DNA from: Baylisascaris procyonis
Taxonomy: Eukaryota > Nematoda > Chromadorea > Rhabditida > Ascarididae
Direction of reading: 5' to 3'
Length of the DNA stretch: 64,000 nucleotides
Assembly: GCA_037389465.1 (NCBI GenBank)
Contig: JAZARR010000146.1
Span: forward strand, 1,984,001 to 2,048,000
The notes beneath the pieces are model-generated. The model was given only the letters and a program-made list of their open reading frames with translations, made no database searches and was not told where the DNA came from. Numbering within the stretch: position 1 is the stretch's first letter; each line of letters starts with the position of its first letter. A program made the translations under genes and the position numbers. Below are positions 12,174 through 26,396 of this stretch, in pieces.

Positions 12174-15100
12174 CAAACGCATTTCTAAGTCAATTGTGAG
12201 TACTACCTTACTTTCTCTTAGTGCCACTGGAGTTACGAGTAGCCTTGTGCTAGTTCCCATGAATATTCTTGTGCATTTGTTACTCGTGCTTCCACAGGTA
12301 TAGTTTTTTCTAACGTTTATTTAAGTCTACGCAAAGTTGTCGACAACGAATGCAATGAGATAGCCATCTATACGGCTACAGGTGATACGTTTTAGTCTTT
12401 AGTGTTTCTCGGTGTTTTAGGGCTCATCATCGATTGACAAATTGTCCCATATTAACAGAAATAAATAGGTTTTTACTTTCTGTTATAATCGCACGTAATG
12501 TTGTCACGCTCATTTTGTTGGACTTATTCTACCGTGAAGAAGATGATCAAAGTGGTTGACGAAAGCGTCACAGCAATGTCTGAACCGTGCTTACCGCTTC
12601 TTGTTGTGCGTTAGTGGATATGAAAATGAAGCAAACTTCCAACTATCTTTCTATTTTCTAACCATATTTTTTCCTGTCTATTCCAGCTGTGAATAACCCA
12701 TATATGGTAGGATTGCTACATTCAGGTCCTCAAAGGCGGGTTTGAATTAGCAAAAGTTTTTCTTTGCAGCTGATGTGGACAGCTTTGTTTTTTCGAGGGC
12801 TACCTGAGGTGGAAAACGTTAAGCATTGTATGTTGCTTAAAAGGGTTTCTGGTTCTTAGGTGGAATAAACCATGCGTGGATTCATCCCGACTGCCGGTAT
12901 TCCTGCTGCGAAGTGCGATAGTTCATCCCAGATGGTAGTCTTTTTTGTTAGAACCGATGTACGGAGTTTGTTGAGTGCGGTGGTTGTGTTCTGCGATGGC
13001 TACAAGTCAGGTTTTGTTGATTCGCCATTCTTTCGCTGTTAGTGGAAAGGTTTGTTGCTTGTTAAATCATTCGAAGCGGTTGGGCACAGCGGTTTTCACT
13101 GTTTCTGATAGTAATGCATCTTTTCGTGCAAGTGTGTTATTATGCACAATTATGGTAGCGTGCAAGGTGCGATGTTGAACTGGATTGAATGGCATTTTAA
13201 GCGAGCCGATAAAGCAGTGGGAACTATTGAACCCTATCCGGCCGGGAAATTGAGCAGCGGGAATTGTTGGGTCACAGTCAGCTGCAACGGTGTGGGATGA
13301 TGCCACACCATCCCCGAACGTGTTCACCCTCCTCTTGAGCGCATTTTTATAAGGGATAACATAGATGCCCGTGCTATTCACCAGTCAAAAATGCCTCCGG
13401 TGATGTCACATCCGTCGTTGTCAGGGAGCGCGTCAGCTGTAGGGGTTGGTTGGTTTCTGTCCTGAGGCTTTCTAGGTGCTGTGTGGCCGGCACAGTAAGC
13501 GGACTAAGATTTTATTCAACGCTTAAAACAAATTGGCACAGAACCACAAACAGGACGAGAGCTAGCCAAAACAGGGCCTCGGCACTATCCGCATTCTAAC
13601 ACCGACGTCCACAGCACGCTGCTCCAAGCCGATGTGCCCGCTGCTGCTGGAGACCGAGTTGAAGGCCGAAACCGACACACTCTGAAGCTGCAAGCAACTG
13701 CGCTCACGTTTTAAACGTTCCGAGTTTTGCCTCAAGGCACTGCATTCTGCCGATCTCCCTCACGTGTCCCTTACACAGTTTATTAAATGAAGTTATTAGT
13801 GCATCTTTTGGGAGAGCAAATAATGAGATCACTACTCCAAGCAGGAAGCCGTATTCTTCAGGTGACAGGAGAACGCCGAAAAAGTACAGTAATCTTGCTT
13901 GACCTTTGATTTTCTTTTTTTGGCGAACGTGCTGAGATAAAACTTTTAAGGCAGTCAGACCAACCAGCAATCCCGCATTTGCAGTGCAGTCAGTATTCCG
14001 AAGTAAACCTATTTGTTCAAAGCACGAATTCGGCAGCATCGAAGAAATTCTGTGCATCGCAGCTGCATATTCAAAACGAGTGAATTGTTGACGTAAGCGG
14101 ATAAATGCATAGTTTTTGATAAACACGCAAGTATGTAAGAACTAAAGGAATGAATACAGCAAAGATTGGGTAGCATCTGCTCAAATGTGGGAGGTCATTC
14201 GTGATGTCATTGACGCATATTGGTGATAGCGGAAGCGATTAATCGTGAATGACTGCGGCCTGGAATAGATAGGCGGTAGTCTGTTGAACTTCCGTTTAAA
14301 TGCTTTTAGACCATTTCGTCGCACCACTTCGACACTTAACGAGCCTCACAGGTTATTTGCCGTGTTCGTGACAGGCTTCTGCGGAACGCTCCCAAACCTT
14401 TTACGAATGCTAGAGGTGTGACTGTTCAAACCTGCCGGTTCACCGAAAAGCAAAAATGTTTCAAACCGTGTCAGTGCTTAGAGCGAAATAAAACCTTAGA
14501 CTCATGCTTTCTTTGCAATCAATTGAACAGTTTACTTGCAAGCGATGAAGGGGAAAATCTGTGACAAAATTGAGGCCCAACTGCCTATTGTTCCACATGA
14601 GATCCATTAGAAGTTGACGGAGATCAATGCATGAGTTCTTTGTCAGTAGCGGAAAATGACGGCTTAAAACTTGTTAACCATAAAACATCTACTCTTGAAA
14701 CTATTGATACGTTCTGCAAAATTACGAGTCTTCTGGTGGATATCTGCAAATCTGAAAACCCATTTACCGGTAAACATAACAAAGACGTTTGACAATCTAT
14801 ACAAATGCTTGCCAAAACATTTTCCGCCACTTTCCCTCTGCGTGGGTGGATAGCCCAAGACGACATTGCTGCGAACCGTTACCACTCTGCAGCATCCGCA
14901 TAGAAAGGCTTTCATGACCAGTGTGGAATAAAGAGGCGGTTTTTACAGAAACTACGGTCCGGAGACTTTTGAATTTGAAGTAGCAAGTTGGATATCAACC
15001 GACGCAGAAGACGTTCCTCGAAGATACTTTTTAGAGGCCTCCAATGACCACGTATATCCGATTATCAACTAATCGCATTTACAATGGCGATCAGCATCGT

Positions 15101-16086
15101 CAAGCAGCACGCACACACTGAGGCCATACACTGTTCGAAAATGCACGAATCGTTTCACCTGTTAGATAGAAAGCGAAACAATTTTATTAGCGATTCGAAA
15201 ATAGAGATTCTTTTGAAGATGAACGATTTACAAGCGACAAACAGACAACAACACACAACAGCAAAAGCGTCCGAATACTCAACAGACGATACTCGTAGCC
15301 ATAAGCGGAAGAATTCAAATTGGCGAAAAAACATGACGCACTTCAAAGTCAAATTTTCAACAGTGTTTACACCACGCACAAGCTAGACGTACGATGATTT
15401 AAGAATTCCACAATTTGACAGCAACAGAAAAGACCGGATGGATAAGCAGTGAAAATGCGCTGCAAGCTAATGCAAGCAATTCCCTGATAACTCAGTCGCA
15501 TGTGCTTCGTCGCCTTCAACATCCCTGAATTTTCGTCACCTTCGGTTTCAACATTTGAAGAGTTTCTTCTAATGAAGCCCGACCTCGGAAGGATGTTTTC
15601 GAGAGGACAAATAAGTAGAAAGACTTTCCAATCACACCCATCAAATCAACAAGCCGCGTAAATCGCCAATCAATAATCAAAATACACGCAATAAAATCTG
15701 AACGCGCCGATCGCTTGCTGATATATTACACAAGAGCATTATTTTCCGATGAATTCAGTTATACGACTACTTACAGACTAGGAGATTTCTAGGCCATTTG
15801 CAGGTTTTAGCCTACTTCACTATCGATGGATCAAATTAAAAGTTCGTGCGGAGAATCCTTTGGGTATTTATATTTAAGTCATTACCACCAAATTCCGCTG
15901 GCTCGCCTTCAAGGGCTTTCAGTTGAAACACTACGAAAGGCAGACAGATATGCACCTACAGATATCAGACACGACGCCATCACTCCCAACAAAGGGAATG
16001 ATTAGATGATATTTTTATTCAGAAACTGAGAAATCGGCCAGCACTAGTGTTAACCGTTATCTATATATACTACTGTGGATTACGAC

Positions 16087-16159
<73 letters not shown>

Positions 16160-17835
16160 GAACCATGGATGGGAAGCACAAAAAGTTTAACTTGCTGAAA
16201 ACAGTCAAATTCCAAAAACTTCTTGTGCATACTGGGCTCCTCCTGCAGCGAGCACGTACTCATGGCGAAATATAATCATCGAATATAATCGTCACTAAGC
16301 TCGAGTGGAAGTCCACCCAATTAGTGCATCTTTCAAAAGAACAGTTTAGGAAATTCGAGCATAGGGCAACGATCAACTCGTCTGATACTGTTTCAAATAT
16401 AAGATCGAACACCGATAACAAATATCACTACGAAAGAAATCAACGTGCCCTTGCCAAACACGTGCAACGAGCAACTAAACAACAAAGCTCAGCAAATCAC
16501 AGCTTAATTAAGCATTGCACTGCCTACCGAATCCTAATCCTCGGCTACGTCCATCCTCCTTATCTTCCTTATGCGCCTTCCGAGATAAGGAATTAAGAAA
16601 ACGGAGTCAGATCACAAGTTCAGTAGGAGTTAATTACTCTCAAAACCACGCACTACTTAAGTGAAACCCATATAAGCAAACGAAAGGAAACAAATGATAA
16701 TACGTCTGTTTTGCCTCCCTTAAAGCTCCATTCGAAATGTTTTCTTGCCAGTGGCTAAGCAATAAAACTGTTCCAATATGACTTCCACCCGTCTCGATTA
16801 ACTATAACAACAGAAGTAAATAAATAAGTATAGATGAACTAAAATAAGAGAAGTGCTGAACGAACTGCCAAAGAAACGAATTTGATAACAGAATCAGAAG
16901 TTGAGAAGTAAGCAAATAGGTTAAAATATTGGCTACCGATATGTTGACGCCAGTATAACACAGACTGTGGATAAGCAAAATGATATACGAAGAGAGAGTA
17001 CAACCGGCTTCCCACATTGAATAATACAATCACATACCTTCACATTATCAACACTGGAAACAATGACTAGAACCGTAGCCAAAAAAAAAACCGCTTTCGG
17101 CAGCAAAGCGATGAACCACGAACTCAATTGAAATGGTGAGAAGTTCACACACTAATGAACCATTCAAGTCGACTTTTCCACAACAGCTGTGAGGGAACTC
17201 AAACGAAATGGTATCCCCTTAGTTTTTAGTTAGGTGATGGCATTTTAATAAGTAAAGTTTCACGTAATAGCACAGTCCGAAACTTACCTCGTTTAAGCAA
17301 TTGCAAAGACATGTAAGAACGGGCATGACTCATAAAATTATTGGATCACCTTCGATGCACCATACAGCGTCTTTCGAACAGCGATTACTTAATCACGCAT
17401 CTCTAATAAACGGATTCATATTAATCGACAGATATTGGCATCTTGTATCGCCCCCTTCTTCTCCTTTCCACTTCAAAAAGAAAGCTAAATGTAACATTCA
17501 TTTCTGTGAAATAATCGCATTTAGTAAACGAACAAAACTATGCCTTTTTATGCATTTTCCCTTTAAATGAAGATGCGTACATGCCTTGAAGATTATACCA
17601 CAACCATCATGATGTGGCACGCATTCCGAATAAAAAAAAAGTTCCTCCAACAACCTTAAATAATAATGAGAAGAGGCGAAATTAACGAATAAGCCTTACG
17701 GCAGACTTTGATGCAGTGCAGCAATCGGAAACAAAAGCATTTGATAAAAACCAATTAGAAAAACTGTACGCGTCTCCATATGTTCGTTCGCGCTTCACAT
17801 TAGCTCATGCACCTATTATAGCGAACACACCGCCC
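12174..17835. other. Intergenic stretch between convergent glycogen synthase and PAF-AH genes
   Basis: No gene is supported here. A GC-rich block at about 13180-13700 (visibly above 50% GC) stands out from AT-rich flanks. On the minus strand it is followed by open frames 13067-13381 (104 codons) and 13704-14126 (140 codons, with hydrophobic stretches), neither recognised. A (TA)n tract lies at 16089-16157. The rest looks like ordinary AT-rich non-coding DNA. Confidence 0.5.
16089..16157. repeat. (TA)n microsatellite
   Basis: About 34 uninterrupted TA copies, the longest of the three TA tracts in the window. The apparent Tyr-Ile repeat open frame across it is only translated repeat. Confidence 0.95.
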
Positions 17836-20800
17836 TCACTGATCAGGATTGAGCACCGCCGATACAGCGAAAAAAACCGGATCGAATATTTTCCGATAGC
17901 CCTCCTGCGTTAGGTGCACGTAATCGAACATATCATGAGCATCGATTTTACCATCTGTGCCTAGAAAAAGCGAAACCTGTCGAAAAGACAACTTCAGTTC
18001 TTCCAATGGGAAAAGAAAAAAACGAGAACAATAAACTCAATGCCAGCTATAAGCTACAGTATAATTTCGTTTTCACTGGATGTCTCCCTTATTGTCGAAT
18101 CAATGCTCTGAGGCGTTGCAATGTTACTTCTTCAACAATTACTTTCCAATAGACACATACAATAAAGTCACTTTTGAAAGTTTCATAAGTACCTACCCTG
18201 GATCGACATGTCCAAATCGATCACATCGGCCACTCCACGAAGCGCTGTTTCCATAGCGTCATTAACCGAACTCACCAATTCGCGGCGCTTATTCGGCCTT
18301 CTTCCACTCGGCAGAAGCTTCTGCAAACTATGTTTGCTGAACAAGCATATAGGGTACACCGAATTCTGATCAGAACTGCGACAAAATACTTTGGCTTCCA
18401 AAAGTATACATGATGCACATTGTCTGAATAATTAGTATCCAGAAATCAGCGGCCGCATGGAGAATGCGTTTTTCAGACAATGCAAGTTTCTCGAAAAGAT
18501 TTCTTTCAAAGTTTCTGAATGGGAATACAAATTTTGGGCTGCTGGTTTGCAGATGCTATCCGCTGTGGGCCCCAAAAGACTTTCGTTTGAATCTTCAGTT
18601 GCACAACACAGTGATATTTGCTCTTCAGTCAATTATAAAAGATCAGGGGTTTTGCAAGAGGCTGCCAAGGTCAATCTCTCTTTTTCAAAAGGTTCCGAAT
18701 CAGTCTTTTATTGATTACCCGTTCGTTATTCGGCGGATCAACAACACAGCAACAATAGCATCGATCCGAAATTCACATCGCCATGCACTTACCATCAACA
18801 TACTTTGCATCGGGAAAAAAGCCTCATTCTCACATTACGCTTTACATGTAGAAGGCAAAGCTGAAATCAGCGAGGAAAAACAAATCTTCGGCTACAAGTC
18901 ATTTATGCCTCAAACGTGGCCATTTTCAAAAACATCTCCCCTACACGACCACGCTAGAGCTGGCAATTTCCTCATGTTGTGCTCAACAGTATCACGAAGG
19001 AATCGAAGAAAAAAAGTTGTAACATTTGTCAAAAACTAAAGAATACATCTTTCCATAAAAAGGAAACACTCAAGCAGCCGTGGACAGAACTTCAGCTGGA
19101 AAGTCACAGTTCTAGATAAGTCACAATTTATCGACATTGAAAGGAAGTAGATCGCAGGGGTGGGTGGGGGTTTGCGAGAGAGGGGAAGAAGGGAAATGGG
19201 AGAAGGGGGATGTATATACACAATAATAATCAGCTCACTCCAATAGCACAACAATACCATTCTTTTAAACACATTCTCTAGCAGTAGAACATGATGGAGG
19301 TATGTAAGCATATTGACCCATGTCTCCAAACACAAAAGCAGCATTTTTTACCATGGTGCTTCATCCAGCACATCCGATACAAGATCTCAAGAACTCAAGC
19401 GCTTACCGTTTTTTAATACAAGCTAGATGAACGTTTACCCTATGATGCCATGAAGGAAATGCTGAGTACAGCCGATGCACAAGTGAAATGGACGTCGCAA
19501 TCAACATACCATGAAGAAAATCCGACTCATCGGCTTCTGCCGTTTGATAATCTCAGCCACTTCTTTTATTCCATTCAATAATTCATCCTTGCTGAGTCCA
19601 TAATCCAAATTACCCGTCGAAACAACGATAACCTGCAGAACACAGTATCTGAAAGACTTTTTTATCGTATAATTCCGTCGTAACAAAAAATCCTCTTGGG
19701 TCTGATAACAGAAATTAAGAAAAAATTTGTCAAGCCGAAACGGAAAATAGTTCCTTAAATACTTCTATAGAGAAATCACACGAAAGAGAGAACGAACCTC
19801 TGCATAATCTGAACACAAAATTATCTGCTCATTCTTTGACTACCTAATAATTCTGTTACTTTAAAGCAATCGCTGCGTAAAGTGTGGAGAATACAACCCA
19901 CTTTCACCGTCATACGCCGTTGGCTCTCGACACAGCCAAATGCTCCCGCATCGCGATCAACTGTTACTACAATCATAATTAATTTCTAAGTCAAATGTGA
20001 TTGGTCACGGCACTTAAACTACAGCAAGTCAACGTCGGTCTGATTTTCATACGAACAGATGTAAAAGAATCCTCATGTTCTGCGAAACCTAAATATGCAA
20101 ACTGCACATCACGGAATACCGACAGCGTTTTGTTATCACACGCTAACATCCTATTTGAAATGATTCAACATTGCTCTGATCATGAAAAAACAAACTATAC
20201 CTACGTAACCGGCATGTGGCCAACCATGTAGCTTATTGCGATCCTCTCAAAGTGCCATCACTGTCGTACTTATACAAATATAAACCTCGTCGTCGAATGC
20301 AAGTTCCTCTTTTCAACTCGACGTGTTCTAGAACCTCCACACAATTCTCACTTAAAAGTGCTAAATTTAACAGAAGCAGATATGAATATACCTTTGGGTT
20401 TAGGCCTTCTAGGACCTTGTTCTCAAGCCGCCAGCGGAGATCCGAGATACGATCGCCTAGAGCACCAAAGCATAAACAGTGCAAAGGCGCAAAGTGTTCC
20501 CGATAGACCTATAAGAACAGCGTAAATCAACGGAATCCTCAAAAATTGACAGAGGCGAACCAACATTTCATTTGCAAATAATGTGAGGCTACGTTCTAAA
20601 ATTCCCTTTCTTTCAAAAAGTTCCATTTTGAATACTAATCAATGTTTCCTTTCATTACATTATGGAACAGTAAGTTCCACGTTACTACTTAAGCAAAATA
20701 AATAATAAACGATTATACGGCTATAACGCCTTCGAAAGAAATCATTGCAACAGTTAATGAGACATTTGAAAACATTGCGGTTTTTATCGCAAGTGAAGGA

Positions 20801-22212
20801 AAAGAGCTGCAAATTGTCCGGCAACAGGAACCTAGCTCAGTTATCGAACGTGCGCATATTCCCGTAGACATGCGACTGAAACTTTGCCAATTTCTTGAAT
20901 TTTCCCGAATTCCATAAATCTCATGTAGAATCACGTCTACATTTCTTAACAAAACAGACTTCTTGCTCCAGCATACCACGACTACAAACTGTGAGTTCTC
21001 ACTTAACGTTAGAAGTTGCGTCTATGAAACGACCTTGAAACTCTATCCTCTTATACCATTTTTTCATCTTTTTGGATGGGCTTCACTGTGTTTGCATCAA
21101 TAAACTTTACATCATCGTCGCAAACCAATTTTGGATGTCACCGAATTTTGTCTTCAGTGAAGAAAGAAAACTCCGAATTTCTAATGCCAGCAATAGTTAC
21201 AACCGAACCAACAATGGATAGAAAAGCAGCAGCCTATCACAAGCGTTGGGTTATAATCACATCAGACTCAGCGAGGACCAGTTCTACTCGAAGATTATTT
21301 TGGGCAGCGGGATTTCCAGCCGCAGAAAAAGCGAAGGCGAGGGTATCAAAACTTGCAAGATCCATAGGAAAGCCGATCGTGGGATTTTTCGAGAGCGAAA
21401 AACGGAAAGGAAGCCCCCAGGGGCATCAAAGCTAGAAGGCCGCGAAGTGGGAAGGGGGGTGGGGGGCAGAGATGGGAGACTCGTTTTGAAACCCCTGAAA
21501 ATTTCCAAGAACTTACAAAGCTTTGCTCAAATAACGCAATATGATCGTCACCAATAAATAGCACATCAGCTTCTTTGCCTTTCGCTTCCGAAACAAACCA
21601 TTCATGCTAAAAATAATTTTTCTCGGTATATAATGCCCACCGTCAAATAAACGAAAACGAAAAATAAAAAAGCAAATAAGCAGAATGCTGGTTTACTTAC
21701 ACAAAATTTCGTGTCAGTGATTACTCATTTTGTTTCTTCTTTAAGTAGGCAACTTCATTTGTTCATCTTCATAATAACGCTCACTCCCGGAAGGGATCCA
21801 ATAAGCAAAGAAGAGATTTCAAAAACTCTTCGGCGTCCCAACAATACAGGTATCATAATCACTATCAAAGTCCTCCAAACAGATTGTATTCCCTTATTTT
21901 CATCGCATAAATTGCTTTTCAGTACAAAGAATCAAAGCGTAATAAAACTACGAGTTAAAGCAACTGCGTTGATGAAAATGAGAGACGAAGAATCATTTAC
22001 AGAAATTGCTACTAAGATATTTGCCTTATACATTGCAGAAAAAATTTTGTTTCACTGATGATATGTTCCACCACAAGAAAAGGACGCAATGAATAAGTGG
22101 GAACTACTCTCCGCGTAACTAGAAAAAGGCGACAAGCAACGTAGAAAAAAAAAGTGGTACGCACCAAGTCGGCCCGGCGTCGATCTTCGAATACGTCGTC
22201 GTTATTCTGCAT
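17836..22212 (-). CDS. PAFAH1B2: PAF-acetylhydrolase IB alpha-subunit homologue, predicted catalytically dead
   Basis: An SGNH-fold protein of about 208 residues; mammalian alpha subunits are about 230 and bind LIS1. Six minus-strand exons, all in phase: 22165-22212, 21517-21606, 20392-20508, 19510-19632, 18197-18320, 17836-17960. Seen: EADVLFIGDDHIALFEQ, REHFAPLHCLCFGALGD, RISDLRWRLEN, LNPKVIVVSTGNLDYG, LLPSGRRPNKRRELV and HDMFDYVHLTQEGYRKIFDP. Aligned without gaps to the bovine/human alpha1 protein as remembered, the nucleophile Ser47 is Asp37 here (GDD instead of GDS). Oxyanion Asn104 is Leu94. Oxyanion Gly74 and the Asp192/His195 pair are kept (Gly64, Asp180, His183). A Ser-less SGNH protein should not hydrolyse PAF, so a LIS1-linked or other scaffold role is inferred. 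Drosophila is known to have an inactive alpha homologue, so this would not be unique. Introns reach 1.8 kb. Confidence 0.9.
18464..19039 (+). other. Unexplained 191-codon open frame inside a PAF-AH intron
   Basis: The longest open frame in the window after GPCR exon 1, on the plus strand within the 18321-19509 intron of the minus-strand PAF-AH gene. The product is basic near its C-terminus (SRRNRRKKVV), has no clear signal peptide or membrane segment, and matches nothing I recognise. A second frame is open over 18457-18714. It may be chance or a decayed coding segment; I would not call it a gene without transcript or conservation evidence. Confidence 0.2.
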
Positions 22213-24010
22213 TTCGCTACCTCCGAGATACACCTATGAGTAGCATTTTTATGAAGTGTTTTAAAATGACGCAACGTTTAAGCCATTAAAATTGACAGCA
22301 ATTTTAATACAATTTCGATTTTGAGGCTGGAGTCAAGTTTAGAGTTGCCAACACCAAAATCAAAAAAAAAAAAATCAAGTAAAATTCGATGCGGGTCGTA
22401 AGTTGGAAATAACATTTTCCTCGGAATCATTGCAAGATTTATTTCAGTTGGCTAGTACAAGAAACCTAATGCATATTTTCTAGCTCTGAAATAAACACAA
22501 GAAGTTTTAGTATAATGTGGAAATTACATAAGAAACCTACACTTAGACTTAATTAAACATCATATCGTCTCCTGGACTCATTCCACTCCTCTCTACACTG
22601 GCGCATCTTCCACATCTCACCTATATACTGAACAAACAGCAGTCAATTAGTCACTGACGAAATTGCTTGAACCGATCATAAGCCAGTCTCAAGGCATGAA
22701 AGGATCAACGACACAGAAAACAGCCATTACTATGCTTGAACGGTGGAGATGATGGGATAAGTGGAGAATTCGTTCAGATATAACTGCCTTTCCGAGCATG
22801 AAGACACTTATGAAGACACTTTTCCCTTCAAATTTTAATTTACAAAGAAACGCAAAACGCATTAATCTCGTCAACGCATTGAAAGCTTTCAATTCTTTCA
22901 TGAACATTGCTGGTATCTTTCTATTTGACGATGCTTACCGTTACTGTCTAACACAGAAAAAGGCATTTTCTGGAATCAATTTGATCAGCAATCACTAACT
23001 TGTCCCACGTTCCTTCATCAACAATGAGAGCATCATTTTCGAGCGAACAAACGAATTATTTGACGAGTGTGAATTTCAGCAACGACAAATTTTTGATCTA
23101 CCTCAACAATGAAAAGAAGGACTGATGTCACGATTCTTGGATTTCAAGGAAAAAAAAAGTAAGTAAAACCACACTAGTGAAAGTAAAGTTGCAGTAGTAA
23201 ATTCAAAATATGAGTCATAATCCCACTTCAGTCGATCAAGTATATAATTTGTTATGAAGGTTCCATATCAAAAAAAAAAAAAAATGGAAAAAAGGACGTG
23301 AATGGTAGCTTATAAAAAACCGCTATCACACTATCGCATAGATAAACAAGAATTCTTCTTTGGTTTGCACTGAAACGACTAGAAACGATCACAGCCAACC
23401 GGCTAATGGAAACAACCTGCTCGAATTCATATGTCGATCTATACAGCTCACAATATGAATGTAAACAATACATAACAAGGCGGAATGAAAGAAAAATGAA
23501 AAAAAAAGAATAAAAATAGAAGAGAACTGAATAAAAACACAAGTACAATTAACATATGTAAACATATAAATATTATGCACGAGACAATTGGCAAATAGCT
23601 ATTGGCACCTCTCTAAGCGTTATTGATAAGATTCTAAAAATCGCATAACAACAAAGATCGTATTTTAACGTTGCTATGAAAACACAAAAATGATAGAATA
23701 CACTTCAATTTCCTATCATTTTAATTGAGAAAATTTCGGCTCAAATGATTCGTGCAGAGAAGAGACAAACAAATATTTCAATAGAAATAAATGTTTTTCG
23801 AAACTACACATAATTGAGCTTCATTCGTATCGAGTTTGAAGTAACGACAAAGCAAACGTATGGAGAGCACTTTTGACAAATAAAAGGATAACAAAGAAAA
23901 GCGTAGAATAACCAACATCCAGCTTTAACTTTTCAACTAGACATTTCGAGCAAATTGATCGCTATATTGGGGCATCCTGTCAAGTTCGACCGATCGAAGC
24001 ACTTCGACCT

Positions 24011-24286
24011 TTGCATTTTTGGCCGTCGACTTTTGGCTATCGATCGGTGGGCGGTCAAGCAGGTGATCGATGGAATTGCGCCATTGCCCACTCATTAAAT
24101 GACAACTGTAAACGAAAGTGCTGGCATAAACCTAGCTGCTCGAACCGGTTCGACCTGTACAATTTAACAGGAAATCTTCCAATTTTGCATGGTAGCTGCC
24201 ATAATTCACCGTACTGCAGCACTCACTGCAAGATTGGAAAATGCCGTGTAAAGAAGCACAATATTTTAGCTTCACTTAATGAATGA
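24011..24286 (+). other. Cysteine-rich open frame, status unknown
   Basis: The frame contains eight cysteines within about 60 residues, in two clusters (NCKRKCWHKPSC and GSCHNSPYCSTHCKIGKC), and stops soon after. A possible acceptor (caagcag) precedes the cysteine part in a compatible phase. No signal peptide is visible in the same frame; if coding, one would have to come from an upstream exon. The minus strand can also be read as a tiny exon over part of the same bases. Codon usage is not strongly coding. I assign no function. Confidence 0.22.
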
Positions 24287-26396
24287 AACATTCGAGATCT
24301 TCGGCTTTTACTTCACTGAGCATTCAATTGTCTTGAGGATTGGATATGTTAGATATGATGCTAAACATACATAATGGGACATAAAATATTACGGGATTCA
24401 GCACAATTCAACTGCCCGCTTCTTTTTCATCACAGTGAATGGTACCGGCTGGTCTAGATTTTAGAACTTTTATTTCAAGTATCGCTTTCGAAAGATTTTC
24501 AGATCACACTCACCTATTTGAAGCGTGCGTTACACTCGTCTACTGCATTAGAAAACAACTCCATTCTCCAGAATAAGATCAAGAAATGCGTTTGCAGCAT
24601 GAGCGAGAATTGGGACATATCTGCATCGATGTTATACTAGCATCCGTTGCTAGCATGCCAAAGCTTCCCGACTGTTAAAGTACTAGTCTCATATTAGTGA
24701 TACACTGCTTTGATCCGAAGTTATGGCCATTTTAAATTCTGCGTATTTCCTGCCTCCTCCACTATCGTAGGGCCAAAATTCCGCTTATGAACCTGAGCGT
24801 AAAACATTTTCAATATAAATTGAATAGTTTCTAAATCAGTGTTGATCTCGAGCAATCAATGACCGGCCCAACCCTGCAATTATATTAGAAGAAGTCAGCG
24901 ATGCAGTTAATTCTATGAATTCTTTTCGTCACCGTGGCCAAAGATCGACAATAATCTTCATTACGAAATAATTTACTGCTCATGAGCTATGGACATAGTT
25001 ACATTTGCACCCAAAGGCAATGAGCGTTTCCTTCTGCTCATCCATCCCAAACCAGTGTCAATGAACACCTTAACGGATAAGTAGCCAACTCGGATCTACC
25101 GTATTTGATGGGACTGTCTATATATTTCAATAACTGAGTGGGATATCGAGTCGGATTTATCGAAATTGTGATGCCTACCTAGAAGTGATGATTCTGGAAT
25201 CTCTTGACATTTTCTTTTCTATTCACTGTTACTGAAATGGATTCTCGTACTATGTGGATGACTGCTTTCGTTCAATGCATTGTCAGATTTTTTTTCTCAA
25301 AATGAATGCGATGTAAAAGTGAAATTTTGAAGCGCTTCATCGGCTCATTTGTAGTATCAAATCTTTCAGGACCCTTTCCCCCTCAGCCCTTTTCATTTTT
25401 TTTTTTTGTGATGAATTCCATTGATGAAGAATATGAACGTTATTATCGTCTTACTTGTTGCACGTTGCGTTATTGAAATACCGAAATTTGATGGAAGAGT
25501 GAAAACAGTTTCACATCTTGCCTAAACGACACTTTAGTCTGAATGCATATCAAAGAATATGCCGTTACATGAGGCATTAAAAAGGTCGTCGACCATTTAT
25601 GCACAAATAGTAACAATCTATGAATAGACCTTTTTGTGCTCTATTGCACAGTTCGTTTCATTCATATTTTTCCTGTGCCTTTTGTATTATTTTATCGCTA
25701 ATATTAAGAAGAAGCAAACGCAGCCAGCATTTGGGCCGTTGATTAAAAAAGTTTTTGTAAAAAAAAAACATCGTTCAAGAAATGAAAATGACTAAATGGT
25801 GAAATTGCCATCATCCAACAAGTATTTTCAATTTCAGAATGCTCTACGTGGAAAATCTAACCAGTATTGTTGGATTAACAAACGATATATAAATAGCAAT
25901 AAGCATTTCATATTAACAGATCTGCTTTTGATTCAGCGGCTGTACTGACTTCAGACTTCAGACACCGACTTTTATTGCACTTCCTTAAATTTGAAGTTTA
26001 TGTTGAGGATTTAGATAGATTATGTGCAATAAGTCTCGTAGCTTTACCTTCAGTGTTCACCGAGTTGAAAGTAAGAAAAAATTGGAACTGTTAAATCGTT
26101 TAAATTCGTAATCACTGAAGCTATTATGTTCTTGAACTTCGCTGGTTACGATTCAGGGAAAAGTAATCTCCTCTTACAAGTTTCCCACTTGATCCATCAA
26201 CTTCGTCAACTTCAAAAAGAGCTGTAAAATTCGTCTGAAAATTTATCTAAAAATTTGCCGGCAGTTCGAATTCGATGTGTTCTATTTTTATTTAAATTGC
26301 TGATTCGATCGGAAAAGCGAATCTTATCCACAAGAATCACAAATTCGTGGAGACGCCGATACACTTCGAAAAAATTCTTTTATAGGCTACGTTGCA

